A stretch of DNA of 39,381 nt, taken from contig JAESST010000171.1 in assembly GCA_016763995.1 (NCBI GenBank), positions 1 through 39,381 on the forward strand, given 5' to 3'. This document shows positions 1 to 10,890 of the stretch, piece after piece. The notes beneath the pieces are model-generated. The model saw only the letters and a list, made by a program, of their open reading frames with translations, did no database searches and had not been told where the DNA came from. Numbering within the stretch: position 1 is the stretch's first letter; each line of letters opens with the position of its first letter. Made by a program: the position numbers and the translations under genes. Source of the DNA: Flavobacteriales bacterium. Lineage in GTDB: Bacteria > Bacteroidota > Bacteroidia > Flavobacteriales_E > Vicingaceae.

Positions 1-5
1 GAGCT

Positions 6-485
6 TTGATTGCAGATGTAAAGCAGCCTATCTTATTGGTAGTTCCCGAAGGAAGATTAGAAGAAGTAATCACCAGATTATCCAGAGTTGGATTTGACAA
101 TACAATTGGATATTTAGAAGGAGGGATAGAAGCATGGAAGGCGGCAGGAAAAGAAGTAGATCAATTGGCTTCAATCTCTGCAGCGCAATTTGCCACAGAT
201 TTTGATCAGCACCCAACTTTTGATGTAAGAAAAGAAGGAGAATTTAGTGCTGCTCATGTCGAATCAGCTGATTCGACCCCATTGGGTAGTTTAAATAACC
301 ATTTGGGAGAATTTCCTCGTCTAGGAGATTTCTTTATTCATTGTGCAGGAGGCTACAGAAGTGTTATTGCCGCATCTTTATTAAAAGCTCGAGGAATTCA
401 CAACATGATTAATGTTGAAGGAGGAATGGACGCAATTAAAGAAACTAAGCTGGCAGTTGTCGATAAAAGTTGTTCAAACGCTTAA
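6..485 (+). CDS. C-terminal part of a rhodanese-domain protein (probably MBL-fold/rhodanese fusion), truncated by the window edge
   Basis: Two rhodanese-like segments; second has active-site-like loop HCAGGYRS and GIHNMINVEGGMDAI; ORF appears to start upstream of the window. Confidence 0.8.
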   Translation: MIADVKQPILLVVPEGRLEEVITRLSRVGFDNTIGYLEGGIEAWKAAGKEVDQLASISAAQFATDFDQHPTFDVRKEGEFSAAHVESADSTPLGSLNNHLGEFPRLGDFFIHCAGGYRSVIAASLLKARGIHNMINVEGGMDAIKETKLAVVDKSCSNA

Positions 486-507
486 ACATTAAAGTGACAT
501 CAACGCT

Positions 508-535
508 AAAGGCGGATCGTATGATTCGCCTTTTT
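508..535 (+). terminator. Intrinsic terminator after the rhodanese gene
   Basis: AAAGGCGGATC-GTAT-GATTCGCCTTT hairpin (11 bp with one G.T) followed by a T-rich tract. Confidence 0.8.
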
Positions 536-549
536 GTTTTTACATGAGC

Positions 550-1181
550 TTATAGTTTTATAATTCGTTGTGTAGAATTTAAGACATCCGAGGCTTTTAA
601 ATAATAGACCCCTTGCCGAAGATGAGCCAAGTTTAACGTTTGCTGCTGTGTTTTAAATTTACCCTGATGAACAATTTTGCCAAATTGATCGACAATACTA
701 AATGAAGTGCCGTCTAATTCTTTAACTATTGGAATAGTGATTATCCCATTAGTTGGATTAGGATAGGTAGGGATAGCAATTTTTTGAGCTGAAATTGGTG
801 CAATTCCGGTTGTGATTAATTTTACCCAGACCACATTAGAAAAGAAATTTAATCTGGGATGCAAAAGTCTTGAACAACAGTAAAGTTTAATGTATCATTT
901 ATAATTGTGAAGGTATACTTTCCAGTATCTCCTTGGCACGGAGTAGTTGTAAGATCTATTATATTAAAATTACTTCCGATCTCTTGATAAGTCCCACCTG
1001 AGCGATAGCTCGTATTATTGGGGCTAGTATATATTGTGTCGGTAGAGAATTGAAAATAACCTGTGAGAGGACCACCATTAGGATTGTATACCTGTCAGGT
1101 TGTATTTGCTATTTGTTGAGAATAGGAATGAATAGAAAAAAACAAGATACTGAGAAATAGAATAATTTTAGATAGTTTCAT
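550..1181 (-). pseudogene. Disrupted secreted protein with T9SS type A C-terminal sorting domain; lipocalin/META-like body
   Basis: Minus strand from ATG at 1181: MKLSKIILFLSILFFSIHSYSQQIANTT*QVYNPNGG...YTFTIINDTLNFTVVQDFCIP then frame change into RLNFFSNVVWVKL...YPNPTNGIITI...GVYYLKASD. In-frame TGA at 1095-1097 and frameshift near 850-866. Confidence 0.75.
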
Positions 1182-1476
1182 AATGAAAGGTTAAGCAGTG
1201 AATGATTAATAGGTATTGAGAAAGAGTGGGGGTTTTTTTAGTTAAAACACCTTTGATTGAGAAAACGTGGCTTGATTTGATGTATTATGGCATTCACTTG
1301 ATTACTATCAACTAGATTAGGATATTAAGAGGTTCTTTTAATTTATTAATAACTAGTTATTAATGATTTATTTTTAAGGAAGATTTCTTCTTATTTTTTA
1401 GGTATAACAATTTTAACTTCTTGGTGAATGAGGTTCTGAATCCAAGTAAATTTGCAGATATAAAAAACAATGTTTT

Positions 1477-2619
1477 ATGTCGTTTTCTAAACTCGGAATT
1501 TCAACTCATTTACAAAAAGCACTCGCAGCTGAGAAGTTTGATAAAGTTTATCCTATTCAAGAAAAAGCAATTCCACCTATCTTGGCTAGAAAAGATGTTT
1601 TAGGAATTGCTCCAACAGGTTCTGGTAAAACGGCAGCGTTTGTACTTCCGATTTTAATGAATCTGAAGGGTAAAACAGAAACGAAAAATAGACACATCAA
1701 TGTGTTGGTATTAGTTCCTACAAGAGAATTGGCAATTCAGGTGGAAGAGGTGTTTCGGTTATTTGGAAAGGCACTGCCTTTTCCTTTTAAATCGTTTGCC
1801 GTTTATGGAGGAGCATCTATTAATCCACAGATGAAATCTCTTCAGAATGTAAATGTTTTAGTGGCAACTCCAGGTAGGTTACTAGAGTTATCAGAATCCA
1901 ATGCAATGCATTTTGATGAGCTAAGCTGTTTGGTATTAGACGAAGCAGACAAAATGCTCAACTTGGGTTTTAAGAAAGAGATGGATAAAATCTTGAGTTT
2001 ACTACCTGCTAAACGTCAAAATCTATTGTTCTCTGCCACTCTAAGCCCTGAAGTGCAAAAGGTAGAAAAGCTGATTCTTCGAAACCCAAAGTTGATTAAG
2101 GTTAAAAATGAGACAGACGACTTAAGTTTGATACAACAATTAGGCTATTTTGTGAAATCAGAGAACAAAGGCCCTTTATTGCGATACCTGATTGAAAAAG
2201 ATAATTTACAACAAGTATTGGTTTTTACTTCCTCTACCTATCAAGCAGATTTAGTTGCTGATAAATTGCGAAAAAATGGAATTGACGCGATGGCCATTCA
2301 CTCTAAGAAAAGTCAGGGGAAAAGAAGGGATGCTTTGACAAACTTTAAATCAGGAGAGTTAAGGGTTCTAGTGGCGACAGATCTACTCTCTCGGGGAATA
2401 GATATCGAATTTTTACCACACGTTATAAACTATGAATTACCAAGATCTCCAAAAGACTTTGTTCATAGAATAGGAAGAACAGGTAGAGCCGAAAATCCGG
2501 GACAAGCATTAACTTTAATAACAGAAGAAGATAAACAACACTTTCGAGTGATTCAAAAGAAGATGAAACGATGGGTAACTATGGTTGATTCAGAAAATAT
2601 TGATTTAAAAAGCTATTAA
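1477..2619 (+). CDS. rhlE: DEAD/DEAH-box RNA helicase, RhlE-like
   Basis: APTGSGKT, PTRELAIQ, DEAD (VLDEADKML), SAT, HRIGRTGR motifs. Confidence 0.93.
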   Translation: MSFSKLGISTHLQKALAAEKFDKVYPIQEKAIPPILARKDVLGIAPTGSGKTAAFVLPILMNLKGKTETKNRHINVLVLVPTRELAIQVEEVFRLFGKALPFPFKSFAVYGGASINPQMKSLQNVNVLVATPGRLLELSESNAMHFDELSCLVLDEADKMLNLGFKKEMDKILSLLPAKRQNLLFSATLSPEVQKVEKLILRNPKLIKVKNETDDLSLIQQLGYFVKSENKGPLLRYLIEKDNLQQVLVFTSSTYQADLVADKLRKNGIDAMAIHSKKSQGKRRDALTNFKSGELRVLVATDLLSRGIDIEFLPHVINYELPRSPKDFVHRIGRTGRAENPGQALTLITEEDKQHFRVIQKKMKRWVTMVDSENIDLKSY

Positions 2620-3485
2620 TCTTTATTGGAGAACCCATATAAATTTTGAGAAACAAAATCTTTGGGAAACTCCTCTTCCCCTTTAAAGCCTAGATCAATT
2701 GTCCCGCTTTCTTCGGGAACGTAGTTCGTTCGGAAGAGATAATCCCATATGCTAAGGCTAATTCCATAGTTAACTCCGTTTTTAGCTTCTGGTAAATGAT
2801 AGGCATGGTGGTATAAATGCATCACAGGATTATTGATGATGTATTTTAAAGGACCATAGGTCAATTTAATGTTCGAATGATTCAGGTGTCCAAGGGCAAT
2901 GGTGATGAAATGAATAATGTATGCTTGTTCGGGTTCAAACCCACCCAACAGAATAATGGCAAGTGTCTTTAAAGGTTTGTACAGAATGTTCTCCATCCAA
3001 TGATAACGCAAGTGTGCAGCAAAGCCCATTTCTTTTACTGAGTGATGCACTTTATGAAAATTCCAAAGCAAAGGAATACGATGCAATAAAGTATGAGTAA
3101 ACCATTGAACGAAATCTTGTAGAACAAAGAAAATGAGTAATTGAATTGGCCATGAAATTTCTTCTAGTTGGAGCAAAGAAATACTGCTCATTTCGACGCC
3201 TATAGACTGAAAGAGTTTGGCTACTACCTGATAGAAACCGCTTATGAATATTGAAAACAAAAAGAAGTTAAAGAACATGTAAAATGCGTCTAACCAAAAA
3301 TCTTTTCGAAACATGGCTTGGTTTTTTCTCCAAGGGAAAAGTATTTCCATTCTCCAAACGACTAAAGAAATAATGATGAGTCCCCAGAAATAGTTGGTAT
3401 ACCAAGGAATCTGTAATGTGATGGAGTTCCATGTCCAAAAAAGTGTGTTGAGAAAAGACTCTCCAAATAATGTAAGGTATTCCAT
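2616..3485 (-). CDS. Sterol desaturase / fatty acid hydroxylase family membrane protein
   Basis: Multiple TM segments and His clusters HTLLHR, HKVHHS, HLYHHAYH. Confidence 0.88.
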   Translation of the reverse strand: MEYLTLFGESFLNTLFWTWNSITLQIPWYTNYFWGLIIISLVVWRMEILFPWRKNQAMFRKDFWLDAFYMFFNFFLFSIFISGFYQVVAKLFQSIGVEMSSISLLQLEEISWPIQLLIFFVLQDFVQWFTHTLLHRIPLLWNFHKVHHSVKEMGFAAHLRYHWMENILYKPLKTLAIILLGGFEPEQAYIIHFITIALGHLNHSNIKLTYGPLKYIINNPVMHLYHHAYHLPEAKNGVNYGISLSIWDYLFRTNYVPEESGTIDLGFKGEEEFPKDFVSQNLYGFSNKD

Positions 3486-3597
3486 TTTTTGATTTGTAGG
3501 ACGTTATAAAGTTAATCAAGATTAATTACACGAGTGTATCATCTGTTACTTAAGACGAGTTTTTAGAAGCTTACATTTGAAGAATACAAGAAGGAAT

Positions 3598-4155
3598 ATG
3601 GATTGGATTTTTGAACCTTGGCCATGGTATATCTCAGGCCCACTTATTACATTAGTCATGACGTTATTGCTCTTAATGGAGAAGCAATTTGGAATGTCAT
3701 CGAACTTAAGAACATTGTGTGCCATTTGTGGGGCAGGGGAGAGGACCTCTTTTTTTAAGTTCGATTGGAAAGCACAACGATGGAACTTGATTGTTGTTTT
3801 AGGTGTAATGATCGGCGGTTATATTGGAGCTAATTTTTTAACAAAAAAATCTGCCGTAATTGTTGATGATGACGTTGCTTCAAGCTTAAACGAATTAGGT
3901 TTTAAAAGTGTTAATCAATCCTATTTACCTGAAGAGTTGTTTCCCATTGACGTTGTTGCTGACTTCAAAATTGTTTTACTCTTAATTATCGGAGGTTTAT
4001 TGGTGGGTTTTGGTACTCGTTATGCCGGAGGTTGCACTTCAGGACATGCTATTTCTGGCTTAAGTAATCTGCAACTCCCATCCTTAATCGCTGTAATTGG
4101 ATTTTTTATTGGAGGTTTAACTATGGTTCATTTTATTTTCCCAATTATTTTTTAA
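3598..4155 (+). CDS. YeeE/YedE family sulfur-transport protein (first half)
   Basis: MDWIFEPWPWYISGPLI start; GFGTRYAGGCTSGHAISGL motif; ORF track start at 3577 uses TTG, ATG at 3598 fits better. Confidence 0.85.
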   Translation: MDWIFEPWPWYISGPLITLVMTLLLLMEKQFGMSSNLRTLCAICGAGERTSFFKFDWKAQRWNLIVVLGVMIGGYIGANFLTKKSAVIVDDDVASSLNELGFKSVNQSYLPEELFPIDVVADFKIVLLLIIGGLLVGFGTRYAGGCTSGHAISGLSNLQLPSLIAVIGFFIGGLTMVHFIFPIIF

Positions 4156-4157
4156 TT

Positions 4158-4570
4158 ATGAGGTCTTTTTTTACTTGTTAATTGGAGTGTTTTTTGGAAT
4201 TGTGTTGATTAAGTCTGAGGCAGCCTCTTGGTTCAGAATTTATGAAATGTTTCAGTTCAAATCATTTCATATGTTTGGAATTATTGGTTCTTCTGTCGGT
4301 TTAGGTATTATAGTCATACAATTCATTAAACGTTTTCGAATCAAATCATTTTTTGGCGCTGAGCTTGTGATAGCACCTAAAGAAAGGTCGGTGACGCGCT
4401 ACTTACTGGGTGGAATTATTTTTGGATTAGGTTGGGCGCTAGCGGGTGCTTGCCCTGGACCGATGTTTGCTTTATTGGGAACAAGCTTTACTCCAATTCT
4501 AATTGTTATTTGTTCCTCTGTTCTTGGAACTTTTATTTACGGTGTATTAAAAGATAAATTGCCGCACTAA
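4158..4570 (+). CDS. YeeE/YedE family protein (second half); N-terminus frameshifted at a T tract
   Basis: LIGVFFGIVLIKSEAASWFRIYEMF...AGACPGPMF. ATG at 4158 reads MRSFFYLLIGVFFGIVL if the T7 tract at 4166-4172 were T8. Confidence 0.8.
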
Positions 4571-5093
4571 TCCTCTTCTACAATATGGTCCTCCACTTTT
4601 TTCCCAATTGCTTTTTCAAAGAAATTATGTAGACAACAAGTTGATCTTTTCCTAATTTCTTTCCAAAATTAGAAATCAAATAGATGGAGAGGAAAAGAAT
4701 CATGAAAATTGGTGTAAACCATAATACTCCTGCAGGTTTATCCAAACTTAGGTTTGAAAGACCAAGCATAGCGGAAATAATACCTAGAAAACCTACGATA
4801 CAATAGAAAAAGATAAACATTGTCCAAACAGAAGGTTTAGGGCCGTATAGTCCTCTGATTTCTGTTTTGTCATCGAGTTGTTCAACTGTAATTGTTAGTT
4901 GTGGAGACCAAAAGTGTTGATCTTTTTTTAAGATACTGATGCTGCCAAATCCATGCTTAATGCTACCACTGCATGGAAACTCTCTGGAAAGAATTGTTTC
5001 CTTTATGCAGCGTTCAATTTCATTCACTTCTATTTCAACCTGTAGCTTGAATCGAGGACGAATGTGGACAATTATCTCTGTTGTTATTGACAC
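4567..5093 (-). CDS. Conserved 2-TM membrane protein, C-terminus apparently frameshifted
   Basis: Soluble N-terminal beta-rich part followed by two TM helices; after GKDQLV the +1 alternative frame reads LHNFFEKAIGKKVEDHIVEED*, ending at 4567. Confidence 0.6.
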
Positions 5094-5137
5094 TATAATT
5101 TAATGTGTTTGCTATACGCTAAGATAGAAAAAAACAT

Positions 5138-5167
5138 AAAAAAAACCATCCTGAATTATCAAGATGG
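5138..5167 (-). terminator. Intrinsic terminator after POT transporter 1
   Basis: Minus strand CCATCTTGA-taat-TCAGGATGG hairpin followed by T8. Confidence 0.75.
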
Positions 5168-5245
5168 GTTAAATTTTTATTTCAAAGAGATATTATTTCA
5201 CTCTATACATAATTGTTTTATGGAAAATTGTAATAAATACTGGCA

Positions 5246-6922
5246 TTAGTGTATCCCATTCATCCACTTTCGCAGTGTTGGAACTAATAAAAATAGAATT
5301 AAAGCCGCACTGCCAACTACAAATACACCCCAAGTTAAATAAGTAGAAGAGTATACTTCTAGGGTCTCAATGGAAGTTGCATTTTCTCCTAAGCCATTAC
5401 CAGCAGTTAATTCTCCAATTTTACCAGCCATTTTATTTGCTAACGAAATTGATAAGAACCAAACACCCATAATAAAACCTACCATTCTTTTTGGTGATAG
5501 TTTTGTAATCATGGATAAACCAACTGGCGATAAACTAAGTTCACCGGTAGTATGGAATAAATACATTACGATTAAGAAGATTATTGGAACTAGACCGTCA
5601 ACAGCAAATTGGGCGGCAAATACAATAACAGCAAACCCTAGAGCTAATTGAGCTAACCCCAGAACAAATTTCATAGGTGTAGAAGGTTCTTTTCCTTTAG
5701 CTCTTAGCTTAATCCACATAATAGAGAATACAGGAGCTAAAGTCATAATGAAAAAGGCGTTGAGTAACTGGAAAATAGAAGTTGGAATTTCAGAACCTAA
5801 AACGACTCTATCTACATTCTCAAGTGTGAATAATGTAATTGACCCTCCTGCTTGTTCAAACAATGCCCAAAAAATTGAATGAAAAATAAATAGAATGACA
5901 ATCACCCACAGTCTCTGCCCCGCTTCCTTTGAATCTTCTTTACTTGCTATGTAAAGGATATAACCTAAGATACCAATACTTACAAATATTAATCCCCAAT
6001 AAACGACATCACTTAAATCAAGAAACAAAGAGCATATAGGAATGAAAATGATACTTCCAATATATGTTAGAATTTGATTCTTTCTTAGTTTAGGATTTTT
6101 GATCTCTTCAAAGTTATCGGCTTCTACTTCTAGAGCTTTATGTCTTTCTTCCTTTGGACCTTCTAGAAGCTTAATTGCATCTTCCTCAATTATTTCAGGG
6201 AAATTCTCAAGAGAAGCAGGGTTGATTCCTTTCTTTCCTAAAGTTTTTGGAGCATAAACCCAGAATATAAGTAAGCCTAATAACATGCCTATTCCTGCTA
6301 GTCCAAAACCGTAATGCCATCCAAAATCAGCTGACTCGCCTAAATAGCCACAAGTTACACTTGCTAAAAGTGCGCCAATGTTTACACCCATGTAAAAAAT
6401 AGTAAAGGCACCATCTTTTCTACTATCATTTAACCCATAAAAGTCTCCCAAGAAACTAGATATATTCGGTTTAAAAAACCCATTGCCAACAATAATAAAA
6501 GCTAAGGATAAGAAGAATAATTGAGCATTTCCTCCAAAGACCATGCCCTCAATGGCCAGAGCAAAGTGACCTGCCATCATTAACGTACCTCCAAATAATA
6601 TTGCCTTTCGATAACCTAGAACCTTATCAGCTAACAGACCTCCTACGACAGGGAACAGATATACCATTGCAGTATAAGAACCATAAATTCCTAAGGCTTC
6701 AATTTTGGCTTCTCCATTGCTTAATTCTTTAAATAATTCACTAACCATGTAAAGAATTAATAAAGCTCTCATTCCATAGTAGGAAAAACGTTCCCACATT
6801 TCAGCAAAAAAGAGAATGAATAAAGCTTTGGGGTGGAGCTTTCGGTTTGAGAAAATAATAAATGGCACCCAAACCAATACAAATACCCATGAAATAATTA
6901 AGATCCACAATGCTATATCCAT
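5246..6922 (-). CDS. POT family proton-dependent oligopeptide transporter
   Basis: FFAEMWERFSYYGMRALLILYM signature, GADKVLGYRKA-type loop, FYMGVNIGALLASV. Confidence 0.92.
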   Translation of the reverse strand: MDIALWILIISWVFVLVWVPFIIFSNRKLHPKALFILFFAEMWERFSYYGMRALLILYMVSELFKELSNGEAKIEALGIYGSYTAMVYLFPVVGGLLADKVLGYRKAILFGGTLMMAGHFALAIEGMVFGGNAQLFFLSLAFIIVGNGFFKPNISSFLGDFYGLNDSRKDGAFTIFYMGVNIGALLASVTCGYLGESADFGWHYGFGLAGIGMLLGLLIFWVYAPKTLGKKGINPASLENFPEIIEEDAIKLLEGPKEERHKALEVEADNFEEIKNPKLRKNQILTYIGSIIFIPICSLFLDLSDVVYWGLIFVSIGILGYILYIASKEDSKEAGQRLWVIVILFIFHSIFWALFEQAGGSITLFTLENVDRVVLGSEIPTSIFQLLNAFFIMTLAPVFSIMWIKLRAKGKEPSTPMKFVLGLAQLALGFAVIVFAAQFAVDGLVPIIFLIVMYLFHTTGELSLSPVGLSMITKLSPKRMVGFIMGVWFLSISLANKMAGKIGELTAGNGLGENATSIETLEVYSSTYLTWGVFVVGSAALILFLLVPTLRKWMNGIH

Positions 6923-6967
6923 AGTAATATTTTTTTAAACTTTTATTAGATGGTAGATTTAATTCAC

Positions 6968-8491
6968 TTATGCAGGCTTTAATGTTTCATTATCTTCTGC
7001 TCCATGCGTTAATCTCTTTAGTGGTTTTAATAATGCGATTACTAAAAGGCCAAAAAGAACAGTGAAAACTACTATCCCACTGAAAATAGTATATTCTCCA
7101 AAATGTTCTGACTTTTCACCTAGAATTCCAGCAACTTTTCCTCCAAGTCCAGTGGCCGCAAAATATAATCCCATCATTAACGATGCGTATTTAACAGGTG
7201 CTAATTTTGTAACAAAAGATAAAGAAACAGGAGATGAGCATAACTCCCCAATAGTATGGAATAGATATGCTAAAACTAGCCATTGCATGCCTGAACTACC
7301 ATTAGCATCATATTCCTTAACTGCAAATATCATGAAAACAAAGCCTAAGCCCATAATTATAGTTCCTGTAGCCATTTTAAATAAAGAAGAAGCTTCTTTG
7401 TTTTTAAGCTTTCGTTTTGCCCAAATATTAGCAATCCAAACGGCAAGAAGTATAATAAAACCGGCGTTTAATCCTTGAAACATTGGTGTTGGAATTAAAT
7501 ATCCAAATAACATTCTATCTGTCTTTGTTTCTGTGTAAACACTCATTAATCCCCCGGCTTGTTCAAAAGCTCCCCAGAAAACAATTACTAATAAGAAAGA
7601 AAGTAATAATACTAAGGAACGATCTTTTAATACTTGAGTTTCTAGACTTCTAAAAATCATCATTAGCAAGCCTACTACAAATGATAAAAAGATAAATAAT
7701 GCGCCATAACCCCAATGGTCAACCCCTTCAAATGTAAATCCTGCATATAGAGATAGTGTTAGTAAAACTAATAATATCATTAACTGTAAGGGAGCTTTGA
7801 AGATATTCGAAAATATCTTGATTAAAGAAATGTCATTTTTCTTCTCTTCAACAGTAGGTTTATTTCCGACATGTTTGATATATTTTTGTCCCCAAACATA
7901 TACAGCTAAGCCAAATAACATGGCAATTCCTGCCAATCCAAATCCTGCATGCCATCCCCATGTTGCAACTACAATTCCGATAATAGATGTAGCCAATAAA
8001 GAGCCTAAATTTATACCAATGTAAAAAATACTAAACCCTTTATCTCTTCTAATGTCTCCTTTTTTGTAAAGACCACCAACCATTGTTGAGATGTTAGGTT
8101 TTAAACAACCAACGCCCAAGATAATTAAGGCTAAACCTGTAAAGAATGCCCACTCAGCTTCTATTGCTAAGGTGCCATGACCTAAACACAGAATAATTGC
8201 TCCGAGCATGACAGTTTTTCTCTGTCCTAAGATTTTATCTGCTAATATTCCTCCAGGAATTGATATGACATAAACTAACATAACATACCAACCATACAAT
8301 TGATAAGCTTCAAGTTTTGACCAAGCTAAACCAGGCCCATCTGGATGAGAAGCCTGCGCAATCATATAAATTACTAATAGTGCTCGCATTCCATAATATG
8401 AAAAACGCTCCCACATTTCGGTAAAAAATAGAACATAAAGTCCTTTTGGGTGTCCCCACAATTCGTCTTCAGCTTTTTCTATGTTTGACAT
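6968..8491 (-). CDS. POT family proton-dependent oligopeptide transporter (tandem paralogue)
   Basis: FFTEMWERFSYYGMRALLVIYM, FSIFYIGINLGSLLA. Confidence 0.92.
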   Translation of the reverse strand: MSNIEKAEDELWGHPKGLYVLFFTEMWERFSYYGMRALLVIYMIAQASHPDGPGLAWSKLEAYQLYGWYVMLVYVISIPGGILADKILGQRKTVMLGAIILCLGHGTLAIEAEWAFFTGLALIILGVGCLKPNISTMVGGLYKKGDIRRDKGFSIFYIGINLGSLLATSIIGIVVATWGWHAGFGLAGIAMLFGLAVYVWGQKYIKHVGNKPTVEEKKNDISLIKIFSNIFKAPLQLMILLVLLTLSLYAGFTFEGVDHWGYGALFIFLSFVVGLLMMIFRSLETQVLKDRSLVLLLSFLLVIVFWGAFEQAGGLMSVYTETKTDRMLFGYLIPTPMFQGLNAGFIILLAVWIANIWAKRKLKNKEASSLFKMATGTIIMGLGFVFMIFAVKEYDANGSSGMQWLVLAYLFHTIGELCSSPVSLSFVTKLAPVKYASLMMGLYFAATGLGGKVAGILGEKSEHFGEYTIFSGIVVFTVLFGLLVIALLKPLKRLTHGAEDNETLKPA

Positions 8492-8589
8492 GATATGATG
8501 TGTGTATTTAGTTTAAATTAAAGAAAGTCTAAAATAATAAAAAATGCTAAGCAGTGTTTACGCTACTTTAGACTATAAATAAGGGTTAA

Positions 8590-10814
8590 TTATAAATTTT
8601 CAAGTAAGAAATTAGTCATCTTAGTGTATAAGTGATATCTGGTATTGCCACCATAAATTCCATGATTTTTATTCGGGTATACAAATAAGTCGAATTGTTT
8701 ATCTGCTTTTACTAAGGCTGAAATCATTTCTGAAGTGTTTTGTAAATGAACATTATCATCGGCCATTCCATGAACCAAAAGATATTTTCCTTTTAGCTTT
8801 TCAACATGGTTAATTGGAGAGTTGTCATCATATCCATCTTCATTTTCTTGTGGAGTTTGCATGTATCGTTCTGTATAAATAGAATCGTAGAACCTCCAAT
8901 TGGTAACTGGTGCAACAGCAATGGCAGCTTTAAAATAATCAGCTCCTTTTAGTAAACATAAAGAAGACATGTATCCACCATAACTCCATCCTTGAACTCC
9001 AATTCTATCTGCATCAACGTATGGAAGGCTTGCAAAATATTTTGCGGCTTCTATTTGATCTTCAGTTTCGTATTTCCCAAGTTGCTATAAGTTACTTTTT
9101 TAAAGTCGACACCTCGTGCTCCTGTTCCTCTATTGTCAACAGACACAACGATGTATCCTTTTTGAGCCAACATTTGATGCCAGAAGAAATTTGATCCACC
9201 CCAAGAATTGGTAACGGTTTGCGAACCTGGGCCACCATAAATGGTTAAGAATACAGGATATTTGTTCGCTTCGCTAAAATTAGGTGGCTTAATCATCCAA
9301 GCATTTAGTTCTACGCCTTCTGATGTTTTGAACTTGAAAAAAGTTTTATCGCCAATCTCGTATTGAGCTAATTTCTCGATTAATTTTTTATTGTCTTTTA
9401 ATACTCGAATTACTGCTCCTGAATTGCTGTTCAGTGAAACATAGTTAGGCAGATTTGCAGTAGTTTGATAATTGATAAAGTAGGTAAAATTTGTGCTAAA
9501 AGCAGCTTTGTTTGTGCCATCTTTACTAGTTAATCGTTTCTTTCCACTCCCATCCAAATTAATAGAATATACGTTTCTATCCATTGGACTGGTTTCGGCA
9601 GATTGGAAGTAAGCCTTTCCTTGTTTCTCATTCATACCGTAGTATGAAGTAACAGGCCAATTTCCTGATGTAACTTGTTTCTCTAATTTGCCATCTATAT
9701 TATGTAGGTAAATATGTCTGAATCCACTCTTTTCACTTAAAATAATGAAGTGAGTTTTATCCTCCATGAAGTGAACTTCAAAAGGCATTTCTATGTAAGT
9801 ATCACTTTTCTCTGTATGAACAGTTTTGCCTTTACCTGAAGAAGCATTGACCAAATTAATTTTTACTTCACTTTGATGTCTGTTGCTACTAATAACAGCT
9901 AATGTATTTGGATCTTTTGTCCATTCAATAGAAGGGAGATATTCATAGTCTGTTGCTAAATCTACCTTTTTAGTGCTATTGTCTTCAAGCTTGTAAATTT
10001 TTATCTCAACTTTTGCATTTTCTTCTCCGGTTTTTGGATATTTAAATTGGGAATCAGAAGGATATAAACCGTCATACATTTTCATGTTCCACTGTTTTAC
10101 CTTGCTTTCATCAAATCGATAGAAAGCAATTTTATTTCCGTCAGGAGACCATTGAAATGCTTGTGATAATTCTAACTCTTCTTCATAAACCCAATCAGAC
10201 GCTCCGTTAATGATTTTGTTACTCTCTCCATCAGTCGTTACCTGAGTCTCTTTTCCAGAAGAAAAGTCTTTAAAGAATAGATTGTTATTTCGAACATAGG
10301 CTACTTTGCTTCCTGAAGGGGAGAAGTCTGCATACATCTGTTTGTCTCCTTCTGCTAAACGTTCTACTTTTTTTGATTTTAAATCATAAACGAAATAGTA
10401 AGCTTTTGAAGATCTTCTATAAATAGATTCAATTTCTGTACCGATTAAAACTTTCTTTTCGTCGGCCGAAAATTCATAGCTGCCGATTTTAAGCTGTTTC
10501 CCATCAAACTTTAGATTTTCGGCAGAAATTAAGGTCGCAACTTTCTTCCCTTTTTTGTAATTATATTTTGCAAGATTCGTCCCGTTTTCCCCTTTTTCTA
10601 AAATCGTGTAATTCAATCCGCCATTCATAGAACGTACGCCTCTTACTGATTCACTTGAAAAGATTTTGTTTCGCCAAATGTCTTTCAAATCGATCATCTT
10701 TTTCAAGGGAGGGTATTTCTCTTTTGGAATAACACTCTTCTCATAATCTATTTGCTGAGCACTGATACTACCAAAGATTAAAATGCTGATAACTGATGCA
10801 ACAATTCTTTTCAT
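8590..10814 (-). CDS. S9 family peptidase, dipeptidyl-peptidase IV type, split by a frameshift
   Basis: N-terminal beta-propeller with DWVYEEEL; VSVDNRGTGARG; the frame of the downstream ORF extends upstream as DQIEAAKYFASLPYVDADRIGVQGWSYGGYMSSLCLL (catalytic Ser) with HGMADDNVH and NKNHGIYGG; frames join near 9073 if one A is restored. Confidence 0.88.
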
Positions 10815-10890
10815 GTATTCTTTCTTTAAATAATTTTAGGAAGTCGAATTTAGCCAAATAATAATACTTAGCATAACATAAGTTTCACTG

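Noticed and set aside
1421-1603. 60-aa plus-strand ORF overlapping the helicase start
   Set aside because: Out of frame with the well-supported RhlE gene; no recognisable family
3268-3519. 83-aa minus ORF over the sterol desaturase N-terminus
   Set aside because: Alternate frame of a supported gene
5370-8024. Plus-strand ORFs 5370-5651, 7062-7478, 7797-8024
   Set aside because: Antisense shadows of the POT transporter genes
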